Part shown: positions 22,481 to 31,000 of the stretch, piece by piece
How the letters are laid out: each line of letters starts with the position of its first letter
Numbering within the stretch: position 1 is the stretch's first letter
Origin: Neisseria lactamica
GTDB lineage: Bacteria; Pseudomonadota; Gammaproteobacteria; Burkholderiales; Neisseriaceae
Direction: 5' to 3'
Assembly (NCBI GenBank): GCA_001067655.1
Contig: JUNU01000204.1
Coordinates: 1 to 31,945, forward strand
Length of the DNA: 31,945 bases
Program-made: the position numbers and the translations under genes
Notes under the pieces: model-generated
Databases searched by the model: none
What the model was told of the DNA's origin: nothing
What the model saw: only the letters and a program-made list of their open reading frames with translations

Positions 22481-22491
22481 GGTCGTCTGAA
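22480..22491 (+). repeat. Single DUS overlapping the lspA stop codon
   Basis: An exact AGGTCGTCTGAA filling most of the short gap between lspA and ispH. Confidence 0.9.
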
Positions 22492-22506
22492 ATCCGGACC
22501 ATACAC

Positions 22507-23475
22507 ATGACCCAAAAAACCATCATCCTCGCCAATCCGCGCGGCTTCTGCGCCGGCGTTGACCGCGCCATCAGCATCGTCGAACGCGCACTGGAAGAAT
22601 TCGGCGCACCGGTTTACGTCCGCCACGAAGTCGTCCACAACAAATTCGTCGTGGACAACCTGCGCGAAAAAGGTGCAATCTTTATCGAAGACCTCGCCGA
22701 CGTACCCAAAGACGCCATCCTGATTTACTCGGCACACGGCGTCTCCAAAGCCGTGCAACAGGAAGCCGCCGAACGCGGGTTCCGCGTATTCGATGCCACC
22801 TGCCCGCTCGTGACCAAAGTCCACAAAGAAGTCGCCCGCCTCGACGCGCAAGACTGCGAAATCATCATGATCGGACACAAAGGCCACGTCGAAGTCGAAG
22901 GCACCATGGGACAGCTTCCGCCCGGCAGAATGCTGCTGGTCGAGACCGTTGAAGACGTCGCCGGACTGCAAGTCAAAAACCCCGACAAACTCGCCTACGT
23001 CAGCCAAACCACCCTCTCCGTCGATGAAACCAAAGACATCATCGCTGCACTGAACGCCCGTTTCCCCAACATCCGCAACCCGCATAAAGAAGACATCTGC
23101 TACGCCACGACCAACCGTCAAACCGCCGTCAAAGAATTGGCGGAAGAATGCGACATCGTCATCGTCGTCGGCTCGCCCAACTCTTCCAACAGCAACCGCC
23201 TGCGCGAAGTCGCCGCCCAACGCGGCGTCGATGCCTATATGGTCGACAACGCAGGCTACCTGCAACGCGAATGGTTCGAAGGAAAACACAAAGTCGGCGT
23301 AACCGCCGGCGCGTCCGCTCCCGAAGTTTTGGTCAGGGAAGTCCTGCAAACCATACAGCAATGGGGGCACGAAACCATACGCGAAGGCGAAGGCGCGGAA
23401 GAAAGCATCGTCTTCGTCCTCCCCAAAGAGCTGCGGCGCGAAGGCGAAAACAAACAGATACTCAACAAAGGTTAA
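22507..23475 (+). CDS. ispH: IspH, 4-hydroxy-3-methylbut-2-enyl diphosphate reductase
   Basis: 322 residues. Iron-sulfur enzyme of the last MEP-pathway step, making IPP and DMAPP. The three cluster cysteines are in GFCAGVDRAI, ATCPLVTKVH and DICYATTNRQ. Substrate histidines are in RHEVVHN and GHKGHVEVEGTMGQ, and SSNSNRLREVA and TAGASAPEVLV complete the pattern. It lies directly after lspA, an arrangement common in proteobacteria, and is probably cotranscribed. The ribosome-binding site is weak, so translation may depend partly on coupling. Confidence 0.96.
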   Translation: MTQKTIILANPRGFCAGVDRAISIVERALEEFGAPVYVRHEVVHNKFVVDNLREKGAIFIEDLADVPKDAILIYSAHGVSKAVQQEAAERGFRVFDATCPLVTKVHKEVARLDAQDCEIIMIGHKGHVEVEGTMGQLPPGRMLLVETVEDVAGLQVKNPDKLAYVSQTTLSVDETKDIIAALNARFPNIRNPHKEDICYATTNRQTAVKELAEECDIVIVVGSPNSSNSNRLREVAAQRGVDAYMVDNAGYLQREWFEGKHKVGVTAGASAPEVLVREVLQTIQQWGHETIREGEGAEESIVFVLPKELRREGENKQILNKG

Positions 23476-23512
23476 ACTGTTTATCCCAGCCTTTTGATCC
23501 AAACGGCAAAAC

Positions 23513-23548
23513 AAAAAGGTCGTCTGAAATCCGTTTTCAGACGACCTT
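23513..23548. terminator. Bidirectional terminator between ispH and fabG
   Basis: AGGTCGTCTGAA (23517-23528) and its complement (23536-23547), A-rich left and pyrimidine-rich right, between convergent genes. Confidence 0.8.
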
Positions 23549-23567
23549 CTTTATTTTCCCAGCCGAA

Positions 23568-24314
23568 TCAAGGCATCAGCATCCCACCGTTGACGTGCAG
23601 CGTTTGACCGGTGATGTATTTCGCTTGGTCGGAAGCGAGGAACAAGACCGCATCGGCAATGTCCTGCGCTTCGCCGAATTTACCCAGCGAAGTTTGCGCT
23701 TCGAAGGTTTTGCGGGTTTCTTCAGGCAGGGCGCGGGTCATATCGGTGTCGATAAAGCCTGGGGCGACGCAGTTGACGGTAATGCCGCGGCTGCCGACTT
23801 CGCGCGCCATAGATTTGGAGAAACCGATCAAGCCCGCTTTTGCCGCGGCATAGTTGGTCTGACCGGCATTGCCCATCACGCCGACGACGGATGTGATGTT
23901 GATGATGCGGCCGGCGCGCTGCTTCATCATGCCGCGCAATACGGCTTTAGAGGCGCGGAACACGGATTTTAGGTTGACCTGCATGATGTCGTCCCACTCT
24001 TCTTCTTTCATACGCATCAGGAGGTTGTCGCGGGTGATGCCGGCGTTGTTGACCAGAATGTCCAACTTGCCGAACGCTTTTTCGATGTCGGCAATCAGGT
24101 TTTCGATGGTTTCGGGTTCGGCGGAATTCAATGCACGGCCTTCGCCGCCCCATTGCGCCAGACGCTCGCTAATCGCTGCCGCGCCGCTTTCGCTGGTCGC
24201 CGTACCGATGACTTTGGCACCTGCCGCCGCCAGCGTGTCGGCAATCGCCGCGCCGATACCGCGCGATGCGCCTGTTACCAATGCGACTTTGCCGCTTAAA
24301 TCTTGTGTGCTCAT
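23568..24314 (-). CDS. fabG: FabG, 3-oxoacyl-[acyl-carrier-protein] reductase
   Basis: 248 residues. NADPH-dependent reductase of the fatty-acid elongation cycle, of the short-chain dehydrogenase family. Motifs: VTGASRGIGAAIADTLA (cofactor), NNAGITRDNLLMRM, catalytic Ser in INITSVVG, Tyr and Lys in TNYAAAKAGLIGFSKSM, then NCVAPGFIDTDMTRALPEE. The full-length match at normal size and GITRDNLLMRM favour FabG over other family members. It stands alone, away from other fab genes. Confidence 0.93.
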   Translation of the reverse strand: MSTQDLSGKVALVTGASRGIGAAIADTLAAAGAKVIGTATSESGAAAISERLAQWGGEGRALNSAEPETIENLIADIEKAFGKLDILVNNAGITRDNLLMRMKEEEWDDIMQVNLKSVFRASKAVLRGMMKQRAGRIINITSVVGVMGNAGQTNYAAAKAGLIGFSKSMAREVGSRGITVNCVAPGFIDTDMTRALPEETRKTFEAQTSLGKFGEAQDIADAVLFLASDQAKYITGQTLHVNGGMLMP

Positions 24315-24350
24315 GTTTACTTCCTTGTTTTGGGAATGGAGTCTGTTGAT

Positions 24351-24362
24351 TTCAGACGACCT
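24351..24362 (-). repeat. Single DUS upstream of fabG
   Basis: An exact DUS on the minus strand. With the pair at 24397-24433 there are three DUS copies within 83 bp. Confidence 0.85.
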
Positions 24363-24394
24363 TATAGCATAAATAGTGTGATGAATCTAATTTT

Positions 24395-24435
24395 TGAGGT
24401 CGTCTGAAAACATCAAAGGCTTTCAGACGACCTCA
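24395..24435 (-). terminator. Terminator of the first small glycosyltransferase gene (inverted DUS pair)
   Basis: AGGTCGTCTGAA (24397-24408) and its complement (24422-24433), with TGA/TCA extending the stem, directly past the stop of the gene at 24443. Minus-strand sequence beyond it is TCAAAAATTA, not a classical T-run. Confidence 0.7.
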
Positions 24436-24442
24436 AAGAGGC

Positions 24443-25510
24443 TTACTCGGGCAACGTGATTTCTTGATACGGAGGCAGATCCAATATGTATCTCAACCAG
24501 TTGTCGAAGCTGTATTTTTGGTAGATTTCGGGCGGCAGTTCGCGATAGGGTTTGGCAAGAAACTCTTCCATGCCGTCAAAGGTTTTGCCGTCCCAAATAT
24601 AGATATTGTCGGGATGATAAAAATCATATTTGGCAACTTCGGCATTGGTGGTAATCAGTTTTTTGCGATAACCGACCGCTTCGATTGTCCGAAACGATAA
24701 GCCCGTATGTACCGCCGCTTTAAAGTCCAGCAAGACGCGGCTTTGTAGTTCGCGTTTGATGTTGTCCTCGAACGTAAGCGGCTCTGCCGTCGCTTTGATA
24801 TTGTCAGGATAAACGTCGGAATGTTCGTTCAAACTGCCGTCGTTGACATGGAATATCGTGAAATCGACTTTCCAGCCTTTCTTTTCGGCGTATTCGGAAA
24901 AAGTCGAAATAGCTTTGTCCCTGTCGAGATCGGGAACATGCGATCCCAGAAAATAAAAATCGTAGCGGTTGCTGGTATCGGTTGGTTGGTCTACTTCAAA
25001 ATAAAAATTAGCAGCAGGAATGACTTTATCGCGATATTTCCGGTTGTCTTCAGGGTCGAAGGCATACACTTTGTCGAAAATATCAATGCTCTCCCATATT
25101 TTGGGAAATCTGTCCAACCCGTCCCATTGGTAGGCCACCATCAGCTTTTCGGTTTTTCGCTTGACCTGTTCCAGCAGATACTTCGGATAGATTTGTCCGT
25201 TTAAAAACAATGCGTAATCGAAATACTCGTATGTTTTTATTTTCTCCATCATTTCTTGATAAATTTTCGTGAAATGCCGAAGCCGGGCTTTTTTCCTCAA
25301 AATTTCTTTTTTCTTCTTCTGCTTCAGGACTTTTTTGCACCAGAATGCCCCCAGCCTCATTTTTAAAGACGAATATTTGAAGGGGGGCGCGATATGGTTG
25401 TAGCTGATATCGACAACTTGAAATCCTTGTTTTTCTAAATTTTGGATAAGCAATTTATAAATGTCGTTAACTTGGTACATGCCTAATAGGATAATAGGTT
25501 TCCGAGACAT
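24443..25510 (-). CDS. Predicted GT-B-type glycosyltransferase, paralogue 1 of 3
   Basis: 355 residues, no signal peptide or membrane helix. N-terminal Rossmann-like start (KPIILLGMYQVNDIYKLLIQ), a basic middle (KKVLKQKKKKEILRKKARLR) and a C-terminal sugar-nucleotide-type half with GLSFRTIEAVGYRKKLITTN, YDFYHPDNIYIWDG and YSFDNWLRYIL. The segment G-L-S-x-R-x-x-E-A recalls the CgeB/Glyco_trans_1_2 family. Its C-terminal motifs recur in the next two genes, so the three are paralogues. The role is probably addition of a sugar to lipooligosaccharide or another surface glycan; donor and acceptor are unknown. AGGAGG lies about eight bases upstream of the ATG. Confidence 0.8.
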   Translation of the reverse strand: MSRKPIILLGMYQVNDIYKLLIQNLEKQGFQVVDISYNHIAPPFKYSSLKMRLGAFWCKKVLKQKKKKEILRKKARLRHFTKIYQEMMEKIKTYEYFDYALFLNGQIYPKYLLEQVKRKTEKLMVAYQWDGLDRFPKIWESIDIFDKVYAFDPEDNRKYRDKVIPAANFYFEVDQPTDTSNRYDFYFLGSHVPDLDRDKAISTFSEYAEKKGWKVDFTIFHVNDGSLNEHSDVYPDNIKATAEPLTFEDNIKRELQSRVLLDFKAAVHTGLSFRTIEAVGYRKKLITTNAEVAKYDFYHPDNIYIWDGKTFDGMEEFLAKPYRELPPEIYQKYSFDNWLRYILDLPPYQEITLPE

Positions 25511-25828
25511 GGTGTGTGTCCTCCTATTGATTTTAAAATCATCAACTTATTATTGTTATACAGATGAATAAATATCTTGTTGCCCTGTTCAAACTGACCT
25601 TTGAAAACAGGATAGGTTTCAGATTCGGGAAACGGCAAGTGGGAGAAGGTACGGCAAACCGTACATTCTCGATGTGAAAGATGTCTTTTAACGGACAAAC
25701 CGCCTGTGTTTGAACAGTCGGCGTCCGCGCGGCATCGTTTATTGTGAATAGACTTTGAAAGTACCGAAGCACTCAGTGAATATTTTCCCTTTTATTTGTA
25801 CCGCCTATCCCGCAAATCTGCTTCTCCG
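25511..25828. other. 318-bp gap between glycosyltransferase paralogues 1 and 2
   Basis: No convincing gene. The minus strand has an open frame of 76 codons (25542-25772) without a recognisable product. A hairpin GTACGG-CAAA-CCGTAC sits at 25649-25664, extended by AGAA/TTCT past one mismatch. A perfect TGATTTTAAAATCA palindrome lies just upstream of paralogue 1 (about 25528-25541). No DUS is present. A promoter for paralogue 1 may lie here (minus-strand TATAAC near 25555). Confidence 0.5.
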
Positions 25829-26893
25829 CTATATCTGTTGAATGGCATCTCTGTCGATATGCGGCAGCCCGATCGGTATGTTCGGCTCGATATCGAATGC
25901 GCAGTTTATCCAGTTGCTGAAGCTGTATTTTCGTTTCAATTCCGGCGCGATGGGGACGAACGGTCGTGTCAGGAAGTCTTTGAGTTCGTCGAGATTGCTG
26001 CCGTTCCAGTAGAACATATTGTCGGGATGGTAAAAATCGTAATGCACGATGGTCGGATTGGTGGTAATCAGTTTTTTGCCCAAACCAATGGCCTCAAAAA
26101 TCCGCAAAGACAAGCCGTAATGCTTGCGGTTGAGGAAGTCGACCAATACGGAGGATTTGGCGGCTTCTTCTAAATTCTGGCGGTAAGACAACGCGTTGGC
26201 AAACGAGAAGAACTGCACTTCAGGAATACCCAGCGCGGCTTGTTCTTCGGCAATTTTCTTGCTCGCCAGTCGGAAGTCGATATCCAAACCGATGGCGCGT
26301 GCGGCGTCACAGAATGCGCGGATGTCGCTGTTGCGGTCTTCTGCGTACGATCCGATAAAGAGGATTTTGTTTTCGGTTTTTTCAGACGACGTGAAGCTGT
26401 CGAAATAGAAACTTGTGGTCGGATGCAATACATGGTCGTATTCGGGCAGCTTGTTTTGATCAAATGGATCGAAGAAATAAAATTTGTCGAAAAATTCGAT
26501 ATTTTCAAAATCTTCTTTCAAGAAAGTCAGCGCTTCCCAGTTGTAATAGACCATCAGTTTGGCGTGGTTGCGCAGCTTGGAAATAAACTCTTTCGGATAC
26601 GCACCCAGCCAAATCATGAAGCAATAATCTGCCTGCTCGGGATATTGTTCCAACAACGCTTCCAGCCGCTCTTCCACCAAACGGAACATCACCCGTTTCT
26701 TGAAATCCATTCGTCCGAGGACGTTGCGGTACCAGATTTTCTGCATGCGTTGGAAGATGCTTTTGTATTTGAATTCTTTTTCTTCGTAAGTCAGGGACAG
26801 TACGTCGAAGCCGCATTTTTCCAGATTTTCAATGATGAGCTCGTGGATTTTAAACAGCTCCGGCATAGCCAGGATAACGGTTTTCTTTTTCAT
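25829..26893 (-). CDS. Predicted GT-B-type glycosyltransferase, paralogue 2 of 3
   Basis: 354 residues. Same layout as its neighbours: KKTVILAMPELFKIHELIIE at the N-terminus, DYCFMIWLGAYPKEFISKL and YYNWEALTFLKEDFENIEFF in the middle, and GLSLRIFEAIGLGKKLITTN, YDFYHPDNMFYWNG and KYSFSNWINCAF at the end. A variant DUS (complement of ACGTCGTCTGAA, 26381-26392) is used as coding sequence (TSSEK) in a surface-type loop. No strong ribosome-binding site is seen before the ATG. Likely a surface-glycan glycosyltransferase; specificity unknown. Confidence 0.8.
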   Translation of the reverse strand: MKKKTVILAMPELFKIHELIIENLEKCGFDVLSLTYEEKEFKYKSIFQRMQKIWYRNVLGRMDFKKRVMFRLVEERLEALLEQYPEQADYCFMIWLGAYPKEFISKLRNHAKLMVYYNWEALTFLKEDFENIEFFDKFYFFDPFDQNKLPEYDHVLHPTTSFYFDSFTSSEKTENKILFIGSYAEDRNSDIRAFCDAARAIGLDIDFRLASKKIAEEQAALGIPEVQFFSFANALSYRQNLEEAAKSSVLVDFLNRKHYGLSLRIFEAIGLGKKLITTNPTIVHYDFYHPDNMFYWNGSNLDELKDFLTRPFVPIAPELKRKYSFSNWINCAFDIEPNIPIGLPHIDRDAIQQI

Positions 26894-26929
26894 AATCTCG
26901 TACGGTAAAGAGGAAGGGTCGTCTGAAAA

Positions 26930-26957
26930 TATAGTGGATTAACTTTAAACCACTATA
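26930..26957. repeat. Minimal Correia-like inverted repeat
   Basis: 28 bp with TATAGTGG at one end and CCACTATA at the other, 12 A/T-rich bases between them. The left side reads TATAGTGGATTAAC, the start of a Correia terminal repeat. It looks like two termini with the body lost. It lies between paralogues 2 and 3, just upstream of paralogue 2, next to a variant DUS (GGGTCGTCTGAA, 26917-26928). Confidence 0.65.
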
Positions 26958-27010
26958 CAATCAGGCAATGATGAAATTCTTAAAACGGCTGCGGCACAGG
27001 TTCGCCTTCA

Positions 27011-28015
27011 TTAATTGCCGATACCGAGCATACGGTTGAGCCATTGGGTAAACGAATATTTTTCTTTGATATCCGGACTGACCAGCTGATACGGACGCGC
27101 CAAGAAATCAGGCAATTCGTCCAAGCTGCCGCCATCCCATAAAAACACATTGTCAGGATGATAAAGGTCGGTATCCCGTATGCTTTGGTTGGTCGTAATC
27201 AGTTTTTTATCGAATCGCAGGGCATCGAAAATGCGGAACGACAAACCGTAATGGTCAAACTGGGCAAAATCGACCACCGCCCCGCAGCTTTGTACCTTGC
27301 TTAAATTGTTTTCAAAACTAAGGATGCTGCTGCGGTCGAGATAAGTGATGCCTTTTGTGCCGAAGGCTTTTTCGGCGCGGTCGTCTTTACAGTAAATATG
27401 GAAATCCAAAGGCAGCCCGAGGCGTTCCGCTTCGCTGATGAAATGCTTAGTCTGCCCTTCCCTCCTCAATTCGTAGCCGCCGAGGAAGTAGAGACCGTCG
27501 TTTGACGGCAATTCGGGAACAGGCAAATCGAAGTAGAAGTTGGTCGTGGCTTTGAAACCGCATTCCGGATACTGCTTAATATCTTGCGGGTCGAAAACCC
27601 AGCATTGATCGAAATAGTCCAAATATTCCAAGATATCGGGGAACCTCCCGATGCCGTCCCATTGGTAATTGACGCATATTTCGCTGTGCGCACGAATGGC
27701 GGCAATGATTTCTTTAGGATAGATATTGGCGCGGATACACAGGGCGTAATCCGCTTTTTTTCCGTTTAACGAACTCAGCTTGCGTGCAATATCATCCCGA
27801 TAGCGGCTATATTTCAAAACTTTTTTGTAGTCGCCGTCTTTGGCAACATATTTGTAATATAGGTTTTTCACCCTGCTCGCCATATTGGGATAAAAAGAAT
27901 CCCTGTCGTCGTAACAAAGGTTGACGACGTCGAACCCCAAAAAACGCAGGTTTTTTTCGATGCACTTGTCGAGTTCGTACATATAGGGAACGGCAAGGAT
28001 GATGGTTTTATTCAT
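27011..28015 (-). CDS. Predicted GT-B-type glycosyltransferase, paralogue 3 of 3
   Basis: 334 residues. N-terminal NKTIILAVPYMYELDKCIEK, middle DYALCIRANIYPKEIIAAIR and VNYQWDGIGRFPDILEYLDY (paralogue 1 has AYQWDGLDRFPKIWES at the same place), and C-terminal GLSFRIFDALRFDKKLITTN, LYHPDNVFLWDG and KYSFTQWLNRML. The usual Glu of the E-A-x-G segment is Asp here (FDAL). Transcribed toward paralogue 2, 117 bp away with no DUS terminator between, so cotranscription of 3 and 2 is possible. The ribosome-binding site is weak. Confidence 0.8.
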   Translation of the reverse strand: MNKTIILAVPYMYELDKCIEKNLRFLGFDVVNLCYDDRDSFYPNMASRVKNLYYKYVAKDGDYKKVLKYSRYRDDIARKLSSLNGKKADYALCIRANIYPKEIIAAIRAHSEICVNYQWDGIGRFPDILEYLDYFDQCWVFDPQDIKQYPECGFKATTNFYFDLPVPELPSNDGLYFLGGYELRREGQTKHFISEAERLGLPLDFHIYCKDDRAEKAFGTKGITYLDRSSILSFENNLSKVQSCGAVVDFAQFDHYGLSFRIFDALRFDKKLITTNQSIRDTDLYHPDNVFLWDGGSLDELPDFLARPYQLVSPDIKEKYSFTQWLNRMLGIGN

Positions 28016-28050
28016 GATTCGTGTGTAGTGCGGTTAATCGGGGAGGGATT

Positions 28051-28097
28051 TTGTTTTCAGACGACCCTTTGCTGCCATCGAAAGGGTCGTCTGAAAA
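28051..28097 (-). terminator. Terminator of the large glycosyltransferase gene (variant DUS pair)
   Basis: GTTTTCAGACGACCCTTT and AAAGGGTCGTCTGAAAAC face each other, an 18-bp stem built on the variant GGGTCGTCTGAA. It begins right after the stop of the gene ending at 28100 and separates it from paralogue 3. Confidence 0.75.
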
Positions 28098-28099
28098 CA

Positions 28100-31000
28100 T
28101 CAATCTACTTGGTTCGACAGCATTTCTTGATATAGGCCTGCCAATTCGTCTTTTTGTTCCGTAAAAGTCCGAATATGGCTTTTCGGCAGTTCAATGACTG
28201 CGCCGTCGTCCATCGCTTGATAACGTTCGCAAACTTCGGCAATGGCGCGGCTCAATTCTTCCACGCCGCTGTCAAACGGAATGACCGTGCCGTTTTCGCC
28301 GTCGATAATGTCTTCGGACACACCGCCCGCGTCAGTAGCGATTACCCAAACATCACGCAACACTGCCTCTCTGACCGTCAGCCCGAAACTTTCTTTCCAT
28401 TGGGTCGGGAACAACAAAACATCGATTTCCGAGAAGAAGTGGTCGATGGTATCTTGGCTGTAAGCAGGTTCGATGCGGAAGCGTTCCACGCCGTCGAAAT
28501 CGCTGTCAAAGAACGAACGTGCGCCGACGTTGAGCATATTGTCCACGACAACCAGTTCGGTGTTGGGGAAACGGCGTTTCCTGAAGGCTTCCAAAATCAG
28601 ATGAACGCCTTTGATTTTGGTTTTTCCGCCGACATAGCCGAAGCGGATAACGTCTTTTTTCCGTTTGGATATTTGACCCAAGGGGCGGGTAACGCCGTTT
28701 TTGTTGACGAGGACGTTCCTGCCCAAAGTTCTTTCATGCAACTCGGCAAAATATTTGCTGGGCGCAAGCAACATATCGATTTTCGACAGGGCGCGGGCTA
28801 TGGTTTTGCTCCGTTCGTCTTCGGTATTCCATTGCTCGCGGAAGACTTCATTTTCGTCAAGCATGAACTGGTTCGGACAAATCCACCATGCGTCATGCAG
28901 GGTAACAAGGGTTTTGACACCGGCTTCCCGACAAATATCAACCATACCGACGCCCATGCTTTGAATGCAGTGGATATGGGCGATGTCCGGCTGTACGAGT
29001 TTGATGATGTCTTTGACGGCTGCATCAAAACGCGGGTTTTCGTGGGCGGCCGCATCTTCTGAAGGAACAGCAACGCCGAACACGGTCACTTTGCCGTATT
29101 CGTAACGGATGACGCTGTACGGCGGCAGCCAGCTCTTCATCGGCAAAGTCGTTACCGCATATATTTCGTAGGCTTCTTCATCGGCAAGCAGTTTGTTCAG
29201 TTGCTCGGCAACAATGGTCGCCCCGCCAAACGATTGCGGATGATAGTAAACATTAAACGATAAGACTTTGGTTTTCCCTTTTGCGGCAGATTCAAAACGG
29301 ACGGCGGGTGCAAGCTGCGTGCTGCCGATGGCTTGCGGGCTGTATGTTTCCGTAACCGTACGGTATGCCGCCTGCGCCATACTGTCGCGCAGTTCGGAAT
29401 TTTGAATCAGGGTGTCGAACGCTTCATGCCATTGCTGTTCGCTGTCTGCCAGAAAGCCGTTTTCACCGTTGACAATCACATCGGCGAAAGCCGCCCTTGG
29501 CGAACATACGGACGCCACTTTGGTAATCGATGCTTCAAGGTATTTGATATTGCTCTTGGCATCGTTGAAAACGAAGTTTTCCAAAGGCGCGATGCTGATG
29601 TCGCATTCGGACAAATAAGCCAGGTATTCCGTATAGTTGCAAAATGGGATGCGCTCGATTTGGCTTTGTACTTCATCGAAATATTCGGGCAGCTCCAAAT
29701 AGCCGATGATTCTGAACCTAACATTCGGATTTTCTTTCAATATGTTGGCAAGTGCGGGAGCGGCTTCCAAAAAGTCGATGTTGTGCGTTTTGGTGCCCGA
29801 ACCGTAAATAATCCGAATCAAGCCGTCTTCTTGTTTTTTCAGACGACCCTCAATACTGCGTGCCGCTGCCAGCGTTTCATCATCCAACGCGTTTTCAACC
29901 ACATAAACGGTTTCCAAACCTGCTTCCTTCATGGCTTTTGCCAGTCCGGAAGTCGAAGCGATGCCTTCGTCACACGCCAACATGGCTTGACGGTAAAGTT
30001 TCGCGCCGTTGATCACGCCTTCTCTTTCTGCCGGTTCAAGCGAGTTGATTGTGCTGCTGGTTTTCAGGACATCTTCGTCAAAAATCAAATCATCGACATC
30101 CCATAATGTTTTGATATTCAGACGACGGCATTCCGCAATTAAATCCATCACGCTGTCAAAACCGGGAACGCGGTAGAAAATCACCAAACTTGCCAAAGAA
30201 ATCTGTTTCTTGGCTTCGTTGCTGTCCGTCCATGAAGTTACGGAACAAGGAATGCCCAGCTCCTCAAGCATTTCCTGCTTTTGGATAACGCGATATTTTT
30301 TGCATTGCGGAATACTGAGTTCGGCAATGATGGCAACTTTGGGTGCAAGCGTGTCGGCAGCATGTTTGGTCAGTCGCTGGATAAACGTTTGCGGAATCGG
30401 GTCTGCCTGAACACCAAGAATTTCCTGTGCAACAACAGGCGAAGAACCGACCATTTTTAAAAGCTGTTTCACGCTTTTAATCGAATGGGTTTGCTTGTAA
30501 TGGCGGCGTAAAAACTGATATGCCTTGCCGATACTGCCCTTCTCGCGCACCAAAAGACGGAAGCCTTTGCGGTAGCGGTTGGCAGAGCTGATGGCCTGTT
30601 CGGTTTTAACGAACGGCTTGAATACCTTAACCGTCCACAACCCTTTGTATTTTGCCAATCGTTGGCTTTCCTGACGGATGTGCTGTTCTAATAAAGCACG
30701 GTTTTCATTGAGTCCGTGTATGGCTTGCTCGAACGATTGTCTGTTTTCGTTCAAGGTATTGATGGTGTGTTCGAGCGACTGTTTTTCCTGCTGCAAGGTA
30801 TCGATTTGTTTTTTCAGCAGTTCGATTTGTTTTTCTTGTTCTTTCGATTGCTCTTCTGCTGCCTGGCTGCGCACCATCAACTGCATCAACATATCGATTT
30901 GCTGTTGCAGAGACTCAGTCTGCTTGGCAGACAGTTCGGTTTGTTGCAGCAGTTTTGCCATTACATGCTGCAATTCTTGGTTTTGATTTTGCATATTGGT

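Noticed and set aside
22357..23514. 385-codon minus-strand open frame opposite ispH
   Set aside because: Shadow of ispH that also covers the end of lspA and its DUS.
25542..25772. 76-codon minus-strand open frame between the glycosyltransferase paralogues
   Set aside because: No ribosome-binding site, no recognisable domain, and no similarity to its neighbours; kept only as part of the gap description.
26968..27039. Short plus-strand frame starting Met-Met-Lys-Phe-Leu-Lys
   Set aside because: About 23 codons, overlapping the end of paralogue 3 on the other strand, with no ribosome-binding site.
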